A stretch of DNA of 64,000 bases from Mesorhizobium sp. Pch-S (lineage in GTDB: Bacteria > Pseudomonadota > Alphaproteobacteria > Rhizobiales > Rhizobiaceae). The first letter of the stretch is position 1. The number at the start of each line of letters is the position of its first letter. A model generated the notes under the pieces. The model had not been told where the DNA came from and did not search any database. It saw only the letters and a program-made list of their open reading frames with translations. The stretch lies in the NCBI RefSeq assembly GCF_004136315.1, contig NZ_CP029562.1, positions 3,371,501-3,435,500 on the forward strand, in the 5' to 3' direction. Of the stretch, positions 34,708 through 43,762 are shown in pieces. A program made the translations under genes and the position numbers.

Positions 34708-35528
34708 ATGGGCTACAAAACCATCCTCGTAAATCTGGACATTGACGGTCCAGTCGTCCCGCTCGTCACAGCAGCCACCGATTTGGCAAGGCGCTTCAAG
34801 GCAAGGCTGATTGGGTTCTGCGCTGCGGATGCGCCATTGCTCGTCACGGGTGTGGAAGGCGGCGAAATGGCAGCCGAGGCCTGGCAAATGATGCGCAAGG
34901 ATATCGCCCACCATTTCGAAGCGCTGCGCGACGCATTCGAAAAGGTCGTCGATCACAAGGTCGATGCGCAGTGGCGTGACAGTCTCGATAACCCAGGCCA
35001 GGGGCTGGCGCGCGAAGCCAGGTCTGCTGATCTCATCATCATGAATGCGTCGGATGGCGCAGCCACTGGCGATGCGTTTCGCGCTTGCAATCCCGGCAGC
35101 GTAGTCCTGCAAGCCGGTCGTCCGCTCCTTATCGCGTCAAAAGGCGCAGATAGCCTGCAAGCGAACAAGGTGACTGTTGCGTGGAAGGATACGCGCGAGT
35201 CGCGACGCGCGGTCGCCGATGCAGTGCCGTTGCTGGCGATCGCCGGGGAAGTCGACGTCGTTGCCGTTGTGGCCGCGACGGACAGCTGGCTCCGCGAGAG
35301 TCTTTCCGATGTTGGTGCTTTTCTTGCCGCACACGGCATCAAGGCGCGCACGCATATTGTCGAGAATACGCACGACAGCGACGCTTTGCTCTCGTTCCTG
35401 AGGGAAAACCAGACGGATGTTGTCGTGTCCGGCGCTACGGACACAGCCGCCTGAGGGAGTGGGTCTTCGGCGGCGTGACGCGCTCCCTGATCGACCAGAC
35501 AGACTTTCATCGCTTCCTGTCGAATTGA
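34708..35528 (+). pseudogene. tandem universal stress protein, frameshifted near the C-terminus
   Basis: Two-domain UspA protein (MGYKTILVNLDIDGPVVPLV, then KVTVAWKDTRESRRAVADAV for the second domain), closely related to the gene at 40095. The frame stops at 35454 after VVSGATDTAA. The expected ending (YGHSRLREWVFGGVTRSLID ... FLSN) continues in another frame to 35528. One missing base near 35435 explains this, since the paralogue reads VSGCYGHSRLREW. The lost part carries the GxxGHSR nucleotide-binding motif of the second domain. Real frameshift or sequencing error cannot be told. Confidence 0.85.
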
Positions 35529-35562
35529 CCTGAATTGTTCCGCGCGAACCTGGGAGTACGTC

Positions 35563-36156
35563 GTGCAGCGTCGTATCGTCGTTATCGTTGGCCACCCCGA
35601 TCCAGACCCCAAGCGCCTTTGTCGCGCGCTGGCCTCGAGCTATGCCGAGGGGGCTCGCCTGGCTGGTCACCCCGTGCACGAGATCGACATAGCCAGGCTG
35701 AACTTTCCGTTCCTGCGGTCAATGGAGGAGTTCAGGCATGGTATGGTTGCGCCGGATTTGACGGACGAAATCGAGGCCATAAAGAAAGCCGATCACATCG
35801 TGTTCTTCTTCCCGCTTTGGCTGGGAAGCATGCCAGCCCTGCTGAAGGCGTTTCTGGAGCAGATCATGCGCCCCGGCATCGCCTTCGCCTATTCAGAGCG
35901 CGGAGAGGCTGGTCTCACCAAAAGCATGTTCACGAAATGCTCCGCACATATTGTGGTCACCATGGGCATGCCCAGCGCATTTTATCGCCTCTGGTATCTG
36001 GGCCAGGGCGTCGCCAGCATGCGTCGCGGCATCCTCAATTTTGTCGGAATACGCCCCGTCAGGCAGACATTCCTGGGTTCCGTGGAAGCCGTTTCCAGCA
36101 GCCGACGCCGCAAATGGATCGATCAGATGCGTTCATTGGGAGTTCGCGCGCGCTAA
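35563..36156 (+). CDS. flavodoxin-fold NAD(P)H-dependent oxidoreductase
   Basis: 197 residues of the NQO1/MdaB flavoprotein group: VVIVGHPDPDPKRLCRALAS at the FMN/FAD phosphate loop, then ADHIVFFFPLWLGSMPALLK and the GIAFAYSERGEAG loop. Probably reduces quinones or related compounds by two electrons. The GTG at 35563 has GGGAG six bases upstream. It follows the universal stress protein by 34 bases and is probably in the same FixK-controlled transcript. Confidence 0.88.
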   Translation: MQRRIVVIVGHPDPDPKRLCRALASSYAEGARLAGHPVHEIDIARLNFPFLRSMEEFRHGMVAPDLTDEIEAIKKADHIVFFFPLWLGSMPALLKAFLEQIMRPGIAFAYSERGEAGLTKSMFTKCSAHIVVTMGMPSAFYRLWYLGQGVASMRRGILNFVGIRPVRQTFLGSVEAVSSSRRRKWIDQMRSLGVRAR

Positions 36157-36207
36157 GCGCACTTCAGGCCAGGTGGAATCGCGGGAATGTGACTTGCAGC
36201 AGGCAAA

Positions 36208-36229
36208 GGTGCGGCTGCCGGGCCGCACC
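36208..36229. terminator. hairpin between convergent genes
   Basis: Eight-base stem GGTGCGGC/GCCGCACC with a six-base loop, between two converging genes. No T run on either side, so it may be a weak bidirectional terminator. Confidence 0.4.
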
Positions 36230-36253
36230 CATTGTTGCCGACGTGGCTGACCA

Positions 36254-36904
36254 TCAGCCGACCGTAATGCGATCTTCGACGGTCTTGACGCCAGGCGCCG
36301 ACCAGGCGGCTCGTTCCGCCGCGCTGCGTTCCGACCACAATTGCACCTTGCCTTCAAGCCGCACCTTGCCGTCTGCCAGCACGTCGATCTTGATTGCCTG
36401 TGCTTCAACCTCTGCATTACGCCGGAACGCATCTTCAATGCGTTTTCTGACGTCGCCCGCCGAAGCTCTCGGCTTGATGTCGATGTGGTTCGAGACGCCG
36501 GTCACGCCCGCAAGCCCCTTGACCGCATCGACTGCAGCCGTTTTCTGATACCACCAGCTCACCTCGCCGCTGAGCGTAACCCATCCCTTTTGCACCATCA
36601 CCTGAACCGCTCCTTCCGGAACTGAAGTCGACCATTTGATCGTCTCCACGGCTCGCTTGGCGATTTCATCGTCAGCGGTTCGGTGAGTGCCGGCGGGCCT
36701 GACTTCGAGCTCTTCGGCGATGCCTTTCACGCCCTTGACACGACGTACGACGCTCTCAGCCGTGATTTTTTCCGCATAAGTGGCGACGTGCCCACTCAGG
36801 GTCACGATACCGTTTTTGACTGCCACTCCGATTTCGGCGGCATCGATGCTTGGCTCGAATTCGAGTTCGTCAACGATGTCTTGTCTCAATGCATTGTCGC
36901 TCAT
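36254..36904 (-). CDS. triple BON-domain protein
   Basis: 216 residues made of three BON domains in a row (about 4-70, 78-147, 150-216), each with the pattern VKNGIVTLSGHVATYAEK / VQKGWVTLSGEV / LADGKVRLEGKV. No signal peptide, so unlike OsmY it should be cytoplasmic. BON domains bind phospholipids or small ligands. ATG 36904 is used because GGTGAACGAG precedes it. A FixK box lies 75 bases upstream. Confidence 0.88.
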   Translation of the reverse strand: MSDNALRQDIVDELEFEPSIDAAEIGVAVKNGIVTLSGHVATYAEKITAESVVRRVKGVKGIAEELEVRPAGTHRTADDEIAKRAVETIKWSTSVPEGAVQVMVQKGWVTLSGEVSWWYQKTAAVDAVKGLAGVTGVSNHIDIKPRASAGDVRKRIEDAFRRNAEVEAQAIKIDVLADGKVRLEGKVQLWSERSAAERAAWSAPGVKTVEDRITVG

Positions 36905-36978
36905 CTCGTTCACCTTCAAAATCGGCGGGTCATCCGCCTTACGGCTCCTGATGTTCTTCCCGGCTGCGAGCGATTGCC

Positions 36979-36992
36979 TTGATCAAGGTCAA
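36979..36992. promoter_or_regulatory. FNR/FixK box for the BON-domain gene
   Basis: TTGATCAAGGTCAA, exact TTGA-N6-TCAA, 75 bases upstream of the leftward BON gene. One of two boxes in the divergent region 36905-37220. Confidence 0.82.
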
Positions 36993-37076
36993 GATCGGAT
37001 CATCCAAATTCTGCAGGCGACAAACTGAATAAGGAAACGCCGGGCCGTGCGACAGCGGACCAGGACGGTTCGGTGT

Positions 37077-37090
37077 TTGATCTTGCTCAA
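37077..37090. promoter_or_regulatory. FNR/FixK box for the PPOX gene
   Basis: TTGATCTTGCTCAA, exact TTGA-N6-TCAA, 131 bases before the rightward PPOX-type gene at 37221. With the box at 36979 each divergent gene has its own site. Confidence 0.8.
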
Positions 37091-37220
37091 GGTCCAAGAT
37101 GCTTTGCCGGTGTAGTGGAGGAAATGTGATCGATGACGTTGGCCAGTGTCGGTTGCGATCAAAGCCAACGACTCAAGCGCTGCAGCCGCATGCTGTCACC
37201 TACCATCTGGGGAGGCCCCA

Positions 37221-37673
37221 ATGTTGATCCGGTCGTTGAGCACTCTGGAGTGCACGCGCCTGTTGACGTCTGCGCGACTGGGGCACCTTGCCTGCGCGAA
37301 AGATGGGATTCCGTACGTGGTTCCAATCTATTTTGCCTACGAACACAATTACCTCCACGCCTTTTCCATGCCGGGCAAGAAAATCGAGTTCATGCGCGCC
37401 AATCCAAAAGTCTCTGTCGCTTTCGAAGAGCGCGGCAGTGGCCGGGAATGGAAAAGTGTTGTTGCCGACGGCGCCTATGAAGAGCTTCAGGACCGCATCG
37501 GCCACAAGCAGCAGCGCGATCACGCCTGGTCGTTGCTGAGCAAACATCTGGATTGGTGGGAGCCTGGTGCACTCAAACCGACAACGCCTCCGCTTTCGGA
37601 TCACTCCGATCATGTCTTCTTCCGAATCCTGATCGATCAGCTGTCCGGGCGCGAGGCCAGGGAAACGATCTAG
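37221..37673 (+). CDS. PPOX-class flavin-binding protein
   Basis: 150 residues, pyridoxamine-phosphate-oxidase-like split barrel of the nitroimidazole-resistance (Nim) type: RLLTSARLGHLACAKDGIPY, then YVVPIYFAYEHNYLHAFSMP and KIEFMRANPKVSVAFEE. Such proteins bind FMN/haem and reduce small electrophiles. GGGGAGG precedes the ATG at 37221. FixK box upstream. Confidence 0.88.
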   Translation: MLIRSLSTLECTRLLTSARLGHLACAKDGIPYVVPIYFAYEHNYLHAFSMPGKKIEFMRANPKVSVAFEERGSGREWKSVVADGAYEELQDRIGHKQQRDHAWSLLSKHLDWWEPGALKPTTPPLSDHSDHVFFRILIDQLSGREARETI

Positions 37674-37762
37674 GTGTCCGCCCAAACCGTCAACTGAAAC
37701 CACGATGTGTTGAGGCAGTGAGCCGGGATTGCCGTTCGGCCGCAGCGCGTTGGATTGGTGAC

Positions 37763-37984
37763 ATGGAAACATTGCCCTTTCGACTGGGCATCGTCCTGGC
37801 AGTCTGTTTGCTCGTCGTTTTGGGCGCGGCTGTAAGCGTCAGCCGGCGCCGGGATCGCGCTTGCCGCGGTGCTCGCAAGCCGCGCATACCTGTACGGCTT
37901 GCTGAAGCGCCTGACGTGGGTCGAGCTTCGATCGGCGCTCCTGCGGACGTCTTTTCCGTGGTCTCTTCGTGGTTGAGCTTTTGA
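37763..37984 (+). CDS. small membrane protein (putative)
   Basis: A 73-residue frame starting METLPFRLGIVLAVCLLVVL with one clear helix, then an Arg/Pro/Ala-rich tail of poor complexity. Its stop codon lies inside the next FixK box. No good ribosome binding site is seen, so this may be spurious. Confidence 0.3.
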   Translation: METLPFRLGIVLAVCLLVVLGAAVSVSRRRDRACRGARKPRIPVRLAEAPDVGRASIGAPADVFSVVSSWLSF

Positions 37985-37994
37985 CACGGATCAA
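37981..37994. promoter_or_regulatory. FNR/FixK box upstream of the 128-residue protein
   Basis: TTGACACGGATCAA, exact TTGA-N6-TCAA, 50 bases before the ATG at 38044. Confidence 0.8.
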
Positions 37995-38043
37995 TGTCTG
38001 ATTTTTCCGCTCCGTGCATGGTCGTCGCAGAAAGGAAAATCCC

Positions 38044-38430
38044 ATGACACTTGTGAGTGACCTGACGCCGAGGTTCCGTCATGTGCGGCTTTTGCTTGCA
38101 CGGGAGAAAGGACATCCGGGCGGAGACCAGCATGAAGGCTATGACCTGCTGGTGCCCCTGGACGAGAAAGGCCATCTCGATCCTCATGAGTGGAAAACGC
38201 ATCAGGTGTTTTGCCGCGTGCGGCGCTTCAACGGCGACGGTGAGGCGCACGTCGGACAACTTCGCCGCAAGCCAGGCGGCCAGTGGTATTTCGATTATGA
38301 AATGGGCGACCGTGATGACGAAATCGGTTTCCGGCTCGGCGAGGAGCGCTTCGTCACCGGCGAATATGTTTCGATCGGCCGTAAGGGCGCCATGCACACC
38401 TATCGGATAGCGCGTGTTGAAAAGCCGTGA
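38044..38430 (+). CDS. conserved hypothetical protein in the FixK regulon
   Basis: 128 residues, soluble: FRHVRLLLAREKGHPGGDQH, then EGYDLLVPLDEKGHLDPHEW and a C-terminal GEYVSIGRKGAMHTYRIARV. AAAGGAAAA lies before the ATG. The family is not named as far as I know, but the pattern (a charged, beta-rich protein) recurs in rhizobia. The FixK box places it in the low-oxygen regulon. Confidence 0.75.
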   Translation: MTLVSDLTPRFRHVRLLLAREKGHPGGDQHEGYDLLVPLDEKGHLDPHEWKTHQVFCRVRRFNGDGEAHVGQLRRKPGGQWYFDYEMGDRDDEIGFRLGEERFVTGEYVSIGRKGAMHTYRIARVEKP

Positions 38431-38569
38431 ACTCGCACGCGCGTAAAAGGGGCTTCGCGATCCGTCTTCAGGATCCCGTGTTACCCCCGCGCGCAGCGCT
38501 TTTCGTGATGCGGGCTGACGCCAGAAGGTGTAACCTGCTGATCGATGTCCCGGAAATCGAGGAGCGCTC

Positions 38570-38764
38570 GTGGACCGGTTTATTGCGCTGTCCAATATCG
38601 CGCATTTCGAAAGGCTGCTCGCTCGGGAAACCGAGCCCGACAGGCGTCGGGTGATCGGGGATTTGCTCGCCCGCGAAAAGGCAAAGCTCGAGATGCTCGA
38701 ACAGCGAGAGAACGCGGGTCGTTCTCCCGGAGCGTCAGGAAAATCGGGCGCGCCTCGGCCTTGA
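38570..38764 (+). CDS. small conserved hypothetical protein
   Basis: 64 residues: MDRFIALSNIAHFERLLARE, then RRRVIGDLLAREKAKLEMLE, a helical hairpin pattern common in short rhizobial proteins, with a basic Gly/Ser-rich tail. GTG start at 38570 with GAGGAG just upstream. Function unknown. Confidence 0.65.
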   Translation: MDRFIALSNIAHFERLLARETEPDRRRVIGDLLAREKAKLEMLEQRENAGRSPGASGKSGAPRP

Positions 38765-38831
38765 GGCGTTTCACAAGGACATTGGCGCGCGGTCGGCGGG
38801 CCTTCGCCCTCAGCGATCCTCCGCCGTCCCG

Positions 38832-38864
38832 GCTCCTGCGCCTGGCCCCCCATAGCGCAGGAGC
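38832..38864 (+). terminator. hairpin downstream of the 64-residue protein gene
   Basis: Perfect ten-base stem (GCTCCTGCGC, 38832-38841, with 38855-38864), 67 bases after the stop codon. No clear T run. The rest of 38765-39085 holds nothing except the FixK box. Confidence 0.4.
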
Positions 38865-38989
38865 TTGAGGTTGGTGGACCTCTCCGACGGGATACGCGCT
38901 GAACCACACATGCTATCCCGGCTTTGGGGGACACCATGTGCACTTTCCCGTCGGCACCTTCATCCAAGCACTGGCATCGCCGGACATCT

Positions 38990-39003
38990 TTGATCCGCGT
39001 CAA
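38990..39003. promoter_or_regulatory. FNR/FixK box upstream of the 86-residue protein
   Basis: TTGATCCGCGTCAA, exact TTGA-N6-TCAA. It lies 82 bases before the ATG at 39086 and only four before an in-frame ATG at 39008, which argues that the later ATG is the real start. Confidence 0.78.
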
Positions 39004-39085
39004 ATCCATGCCTGATGGAAAGTGTGCAATCCGGCATGCCCGCTGTCGGTGCCACAATCAAATCGTTGCGAAGTCGTTCGAAAAA

Positions 39086-39346
39086 ATGATTCAGGTCAAA
39101 GCGCCGCGCTTCGACCTTCATCACTCTGCCAGGATGTGGAATCCGGTAGCAAACGCGCCTTTTGGGCAAGATCTCCAACTCGCGGTCATAGACCGGGACG
39201 GCGTGCACGCGCTTGTTTTTCCCTGCCAAAGGGAGGCTTCTGGCTGGCGTGACGTTGTCACCGGCGCTGTCGTTGACATACGACCAACCCATTGGCGCCC
39301 GTGGAATTCTGGTCGGGTCGGGGATGGTCCTGCCAGACCGAACTAG
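39086..39346 (+). CDS. conserved hypothetical protein (PTHW motif)
   Basis: 86 residues: VKAPRFDLHHSARMWNPVAN, then DLQLAVIDRDGVHALVFPCQ and the end VDIRPTHWRPW. Families with this pattern recur in rhizobia; function unknown. ATG 39086 is preferred for the position of the FixK box. It ends overlapping the last bases of the convergent fixJ-like gene. Confidence 0.7.
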   Translation: MIQVKAPRFDLHHSARMWNPVANAPFGQDLQLAVIDRDGVHALVFPCQREASGWRDVVTGAVVDIRPTHWRPWNSGRVGDGPARPN

Positions 39347-39954
39347 TCTCGCGAGCCGGCAGCCAGGGCCATACGCACCAGATGCGAGAGGCTGCCAGCT
39401 TGCATCTTGTTCATGAGATTCGCACGATGAATTTCCACGGTGCGCGGGCTGATGCCCAGATCATAGGCGATGCTTTTGTTTGGCAAGCCGGCAACGAGGC
39501 CGTCGAGCACCTGCCGTTCGCGCTGTGACAGCGTCGACAGACGATTGCGGATGTCAGCTGCCTGTGCATGCGTGGCGGCTGCCAGGTCGCGATTGGCCAG
39601 TGCCGAATGCACCGCATCAATGAGCACGTGATCTTCGAATGGCTTCTCGATGAAGTCGACGGCGCCTTCCTTCATTGCCTGGACTGCAAGTGCGACATCA
39701 GCGTGCCCGGTTATGACAATCACCGGTACCGCTTGTCCCCGTGCTTTCAGCTGACGCAGGAATTCGATGCCGTCGATCCCCGGCATGCGCACGTCGGAAA
39801 CAATGCAGCCCCGGATCTCCGTCGAAGCGGCTGTCAGGAATGCCGTCGCGGAATCATGCAGCCGGATGGCAAAGTCGGCAGTCGCAAGCAGGAAGCCCAG
39901 GGATTTTCGGACATCGGGATCATCATCGACCACGTGGACGACATTATCGGTCAC
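39343..39954 (-). CDS. fixJ: FixJ-like two-component response regulator
   Basis: 203 residues: receiver with DDDP acidic cluster (residues 10-13), phosphoacceptor Asp54 in VSDVRMPGIDGIEF, VITGHAD and the Lys in DFIEKPFED; then a LuxR-type DNA-binding domain (STLSQRERQVLDGLVAGLPN, SPRTVEIHRANLMNKM). FixJ activates fixK and nifA promoters when phosphorylated by FixL at low oxygen. A haem-PAS FixL is encoded at the right edge. A FixK box lies 67 bases upstream of its start, which would give feedback control. Confidence 0.88.
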   Translation of the reverse strand: MTDNVVHVVDDDPDVRKSLGFLLATADFAIRLHDSATAFLTAASTEIRGCIVSDVRMPGIDGIEFLRQLKARGQAVPVIVITGHADVALAVQAMKEGAVDFIEKPFEDHVLIDAVHSALANRDLAAATHAQAADIRNRLSTLSQRERQVLDGLVAGLPNKSIAYDLGISPRTVEIHRANLMNKMQAGSLSHLVRMALAAGSRD

Positions 39955-40020
39955 TTTGGGCGTCGTCCTCTTTCACCGGATGTCGTTGTCATTGCGAATG
40001 AAAACTGCCGAACGCGATTC

Positions 40021-40034
40021 TTGACGGGCATCAA
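40021..40034. promoter_or_regulatory. FNR/FixK box between fixJ-like gene and USP-ATPase operon
   Basis: TTGACGGGCATCAA, exact TTGA-N6-TCAA, 61 bases before the rightward GTG at 40095 and 67 from the leftward fixJ-like start. Confidence 0.82.
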
Positions 40035-40094
40035 TGCGCGCCAGTCCAAAGCTTGGGATTGAAGGCATTCCGTCGTCCTCAATGAGGTGTCAGC

Positions 40095-40907
40095 GTGTCC
40101 TATAAAACAATCATCGTCAATTTGGCCGTTGACGCGGATCCCGACCCAACCGTCAAGCTCTCCGCGGCCATGGCAGCGCGATTTGAGGCGCAACTGATCG
40201 GCTTCGCCGCCGCCGATATTCCGCCTCTCGTGGCAACCGAAAAGGGTTTCGTCTACGAAGGCGGGGTCATGGAGACGCGGCGCCGGGAGCTGGAAAAGCG
40301 CCTGGCGACGTTGCGCAACACTTTTGAACGGCTCGTTCCTGCTTCCATCGCAAGCCGGTGGATGCAATGCGTCCACACCCCGACACATGCGCTGGTCGCC
40401 GCTGCCCGGTCGGCTGACCTTATCGTCACGGCCAATGGCCGCGGAGATGATCCCTTCCGGATGCTTGATGTTGGCAGCCTGGTGCTTGGCGCTGGCCGAC
40501 CGGTCCTGCTGGCGGCCGACAATGCCGAGCATCTGTCTGGCAAGACCATCCTCGTGGCCTGGAAGGATGGTCGCGAAGCCCGGCGCGCGGTCACCGACGC
40601 GCTGCCGTTTCTGACAAGGGCTGGACAGGTTGTCGTTGCAACCATGGCAGGCGAGCCAGGGGCAGATATCCGCGCCAGCCTTGCCGACATCCTGCTTTTC
40701 CTCAAGGCGCACGATGTATCGGCGCGGACCGAGGTCCTGTTGGGCGAGCCCGGTGGCCATCAACTGGTGGAGTTCGCTCACATGATCGGCGCTGATGTGA
40801 TCGTGTCTGGCTGTTACGGGCACAGTCGGCTGAGGGAATGGGCCTTTGGTGGGATCACGCGCACGTTGATGTCCGAGGGCGGCATCACCCGCATCCTTTC
40901 GAATTGA
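40095..40907 (+). CDS. tandem universal stress protein
   Basis: 270 residues with two UspA domains: MSYKTIIVNLAVDADPDPTV at the start and KTILVAWKDGREARRAVTDA for the second; the intact second-domain ATP motif is GCYGHSRLREWAFGG. Closest relative in the window is the frameshifted copy at 34708. First gene of an operon with the magnesium-type ATPase, 15 bases downstream. Confidence 0.92.
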   Translation: MSYKTIIVNLAVDADPDPTVKLSAAMAARFEAQLIGFAAADIPPLVATEKGFVYEGGVMETRRRELEKRLATLRNTFERLVPASIASRWMQCVHTPTHALVAAARSADLIVTANGRGDDPFRMLDVGSLVLGAGRPVLLAADNAEHLSGKTILVAWKDGREARRAVTDALPFLTRAGQVVVATMAGEPGADIRASLADILLFLKAHDVSARTEVLLGEPGGHQLVEFAHMIGADVIVSGCYGHSRLREWAFGGITRTLMSEGGITRILSN

Positions 40908-40922
40908 CATCCGGGGCGTGCG

Positions 40923-43607
40923 GTGACCGTTTCCGGGAACAAACCACAGGAAACAATGACACGCGAGGCTCCATCGGTCGGCGGCCCGGCGAATGTCGCT
41001 GGAGGTGCTTACTGGGCGCTTGGCTCGGATGTGCTCCTGCGAGAGCTGGGGAGCTCAGTGTCCGGCCTGTCGAAAATCGAGGCACAGGCACGCCTTGCAA
41101 GCCACGGGCGGAACCAGTTGAGCGCACGCTCTGGTGCAACGGCGTTGAAGACATTCATCCGCCAGTTTCGCAGTCCGCTTGTCCTCATTCTCGTCTTTGC
41201 GGCCCTGGTATCGGCATTTGTGGGGGAAGGGCATGAAGCCGCAATTATCGGCGCAATCGTCCTTGCAAGCTGCGTGCTCAGCTTCAGCCAGGAGTATGGG
41301 GCCTCGCGCGTCATGGAGACACTTCGACAACGGATGTCTCGGCAGGTTGTCGTGGTTCGGGACGGTGTGGAATACCCGACAGGCATCGAGGATATTGTTC
41401 CCGGTGATGTGATCAGCCTGTCGGCCGGGGACCTCATCGCCGCCGACGGCATCTTGCTTGACGCACGGGACTTCAACGTCAGTGAAGCGGTGCTGACCGG
41501 GGAACCGTTTCCGGTGCTCAAATCCGCCGGCCCTAGCCCACCCGATGCCCGGCTGGCCAAGCGCACGAACGTGGTCTTTGCAGGGACTTCGGTGCGGAGC
41601 GGAACTGCCAGGGCGCTCGTTGTGGCGACCGGAGTCCAGACCGAATTCGCATCGATCGCACACGCGCTCGCGCGCGCCATTCCAGAAACCGATTTTGGCC
41701 GTGGGATTCGCCAGTTTGGTCATCTGATGACAGAGATCATGCTGGTGATCGTCATGCTGGTTCTCACAACCAACCTGCTGCTCGACCGGCCACTTGTCGA
41801 ATCTTTGCTGTTTTCGCTCGCTTTGGCGGTCGGCCTGACACCGGAACTGCTTCCGGCCATCATGAGCGTCACTTTGGCCAGGGGCGCGCGCACCATGGCC
41901 GCCAACGGTGTCATTGTGCGCCGGCTGGATGCCATCGAAAATCTGGGCAGCATGGACCTGCTGTGCACCGACAAGACGGGCACGTTGACTGAGGGGGTGA
42001 TTCATCTCGACGGATGGTACGATCTCGAAGGCAACCCATCAGAACAGATCCTTCTTTGGGCGCAGCTCAATGCGACGTTGCAGACAGGGTTGAAAAATCC
42101 GCTCGACGAGGCGATTGCGAACACGTCGCCTGTTGACGGGGCATCGGTATGGACCAAGCTCGACGAGATTCCTTACGACTTTGTTCGCAAGCGCCTCTCC
42201 GTCGCCGTTCAGGCTGGGACAGGCGAGCAACTGCTCATCACCAAAGGAGCCGTCCAGAACGTTCTGGAGGTGTGCGCCTTTGTGCAGGATCTCCACGGCA
42301 TCCAGCCATTCGACTCCACCCGGCGACAAGCGATCGAGGCGAGGTTCCGGCGCTGGAGTGCTGAGGGCTATCGCGTGCTTGGTTTGGCAATCCGGCGCTT
42401 TCGCGGACACGAAAGCTTTGCCCGTGACGACGAACGCGCTCTGATATTTGCGGGATTTCTGCTTTTTCTTGATCCGCCCAAGCGCGGTGTCCGTGAAACG
42501 CTGAGCGGACTGACCGAGCGCGGTATCAGTGTGAAAGTCATCTCGGGAGACAATCGTTATGTCGCGGCGCATCTGGCCGAAGCGATTGGCCTGCGGTCGC
42601 ACCAGGTCCTGACAGGGGCAGAACTGGAGAAACTGACGAAAAACGGACTTTTTGCCAAGGTCGACGACATCGACCTCTTCGTCGAGATCGATCCCAATCA
42701 AAAGGAACGTATTGTGGAGGCGCTGCGCAGGCGCGGCCACGTCGTTGGCTATCTGGGCGACGGCATCAACGATGCCCCGGCCCTGCACGAAGCCGACATA
42801 GGCATCTCTGTCGACACGGCCGTCGATGTCGCGCGCGAGGCCGCTGATATCATCTTGCTGAAGCGCGATCTCGGCGTGCTGCTAAGGGGCGTCGATGACG
42901 GCCGCAAGACATTCGCGAACACGATGAAATATATTTCCATCACCACCAGCGCCAATTTTGGCAACATGATCAGCATGGCGGCCGCATCGCTCTACTTGCC
43001 TTTTCTACCGTTGCTGGCCAAGCAGATTCTGCTCAACAACTTTCTGTCCGATATTCCATCCCTTGCAATTGCAAGTGACAATGTCGATGCCGATCAACTG
43101 CGGCAGCCCCGCCACTGGAACATTCATTTCGTCAGGCGGTTCATGGTCAGCTTCGGGCTTGTCAGCTCGGCCTTCGATTTCGCGACCTTTGCATTCCTGC
43201 TCTATGGGGTGAAGGCGAACGCCTCCATGTTTCAGACCGGCTGGTTCATCGAGTCGGTCATGACCCAACTTGTGATCCTGCTTGTCATTCGCACGCGCAA
43301 GGCGTTCTGGGCGAGCCGGCCCAGCCGGCTGCTCGCCACGCTCGTTGCGGCGGTGGCAACTGTTGCGGTCATCATTCCCTATTTGCCCGTGGCGACCTGG
43401 TTCGGTTTGATGCCATTGCCCTTGCCGGTGCTGTTGGGCCTGCTGGCAATCACGGGCTGCTATGTCATGGTTTCAGAATGGACCAAACACTGGCTTTTCG
43501 ACCACGAGATCGACAGCATGGACAAAACAGGACGCCCTGCTGGTGCGCGCCGTTCCAAACGCAGTTGGACGGAGCCGGGAGTTAGGCTGTTCCGCAAGGG
43601 TCGCTAA
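40923..43607 (+). CDS. mgtA: magnesium-importing-type P-type ATPase
   Basis: 894 residues, P3B/MgtA-like. Order: N-terminal cation ATPase domain (SKIEAQARLASHGRNQLSAR), actuator motif VLTGEPFP, phosphorylated Asp350 in CTDKTGTLTEG, hinge GDGINDAPAL, and a C-terminal membrane bundle with six helices. MgtA brings in Mg2+; calcium-type relatives exist. GTG start at 40923. Fused by operon to a universal stress protein under a FixK box, which recalls the USP-CtpF pairing in mycobacteria. Confidence 0.9.
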   Translation: MTVSGNKPQETMTREAPSVGGPANVAGGAYWALGSDVLLRELGSSVSGLSKIEAQARLASHGRNQLSARSGATALKTFIRQFRSPLVLILVFAALVSAFVGEGHEAAIIGAIVLASCVLSFSQEYGASRVMETLRQRMSRQVVVVRDGVEYPTGIEDIVPGDVISLSAGDLIAADGILLDARDFNVSEAVLTGEPFPVLKSAGPSPPDARLAKRTNVVFAGTSVRSGTARALVVATGVQTEFASIAHALARAIPETDFGRGIRQFGHLMTEIMLVIVMLVLTTNLLLDRPLVESLLFSLALAVGLTPELLPAIMSVTLARGARTMAANGVIVRRLDAIENLGSMDLLCTDKTGTLTEGVIHLDGWYDLEGNPSEQILLWAQLNATLQTGLKNPLDEAIANTSPVDGASVWTKLDEIPYDFVRKRLSVAVQAGTGEQLLITKGAVQNVLEVCAFVQDLHGIQPFDSTRRQAIEARFRRWSAEGYRVLGLAIRRFRGHESFARDDERALIFAGFLLFLDPPKRGVRETLSGLTERGISVKVISGDNRYVAAHLAEAIGLRSHQVLTGAELEKLTKNGLFAKVDDIDLFVEIDPNQKERIVEALRRRGHVVGYLGDGINDAPALHEADIGISVDTAVDVAREAADIILLKRDLGVLLRGVDDGRKTFANTMKYISITTSANFGNMISMAAASLYLPFLPLLAKQILLNNFLSDIPSLAIASDNVDADQLRQPRHWNIHFVRRFMVSFGLVSSAFDFATFAFLLYGVKANASMFQTGWFIESVMTQLVILLVIRTRKAFWASRPSRLLATLVAAVATVAVIIPYLPVATWFGLMPLPLPVLLGLLAITGCYVMVSEWTKHWLFDHEIDSMDKTGRPAGARRSKRSWTEPGVRLFRKGR

Positions 43608-43703
43608 GCCCAAATCCTCAGGCGACAGAGCAGGCATGGCTAATCGATCAGCATCGATGGCGTACGAAACTTTCATAGCTTCCCGCCGATGCCGTTGGGC
43701 GAC

Positions 43704-43738
43704 AAAAAAAGCAGGCCGTGCCTCATAGCACGGCCTGC
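43704..43738 (-). terminator. intrinsic terminator after the GNAT gene
   Basis: Eleven-base perfect stem GCAGGCCGTGC (43711-43721 with 43728-43738), six-base loop, followed on the minus strand by seven Ts (43704-43710). It is 25 bases after the GNAT stop and faces the ATPase gene end. Confidence 0.88.
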
Positions 43739-43762
43739 TCGCGGTGTTCTTGGGAGAGAGGA

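Noticed and set aside
37690..39057. Long minus-strand frame of 455 codons
   Set aside because: It runs across four well supported plus-strand genes and two FixK boxes, with low-complexity Arg/Ser/Pro sequence and no motif; a shadow of GC-rich DNA.
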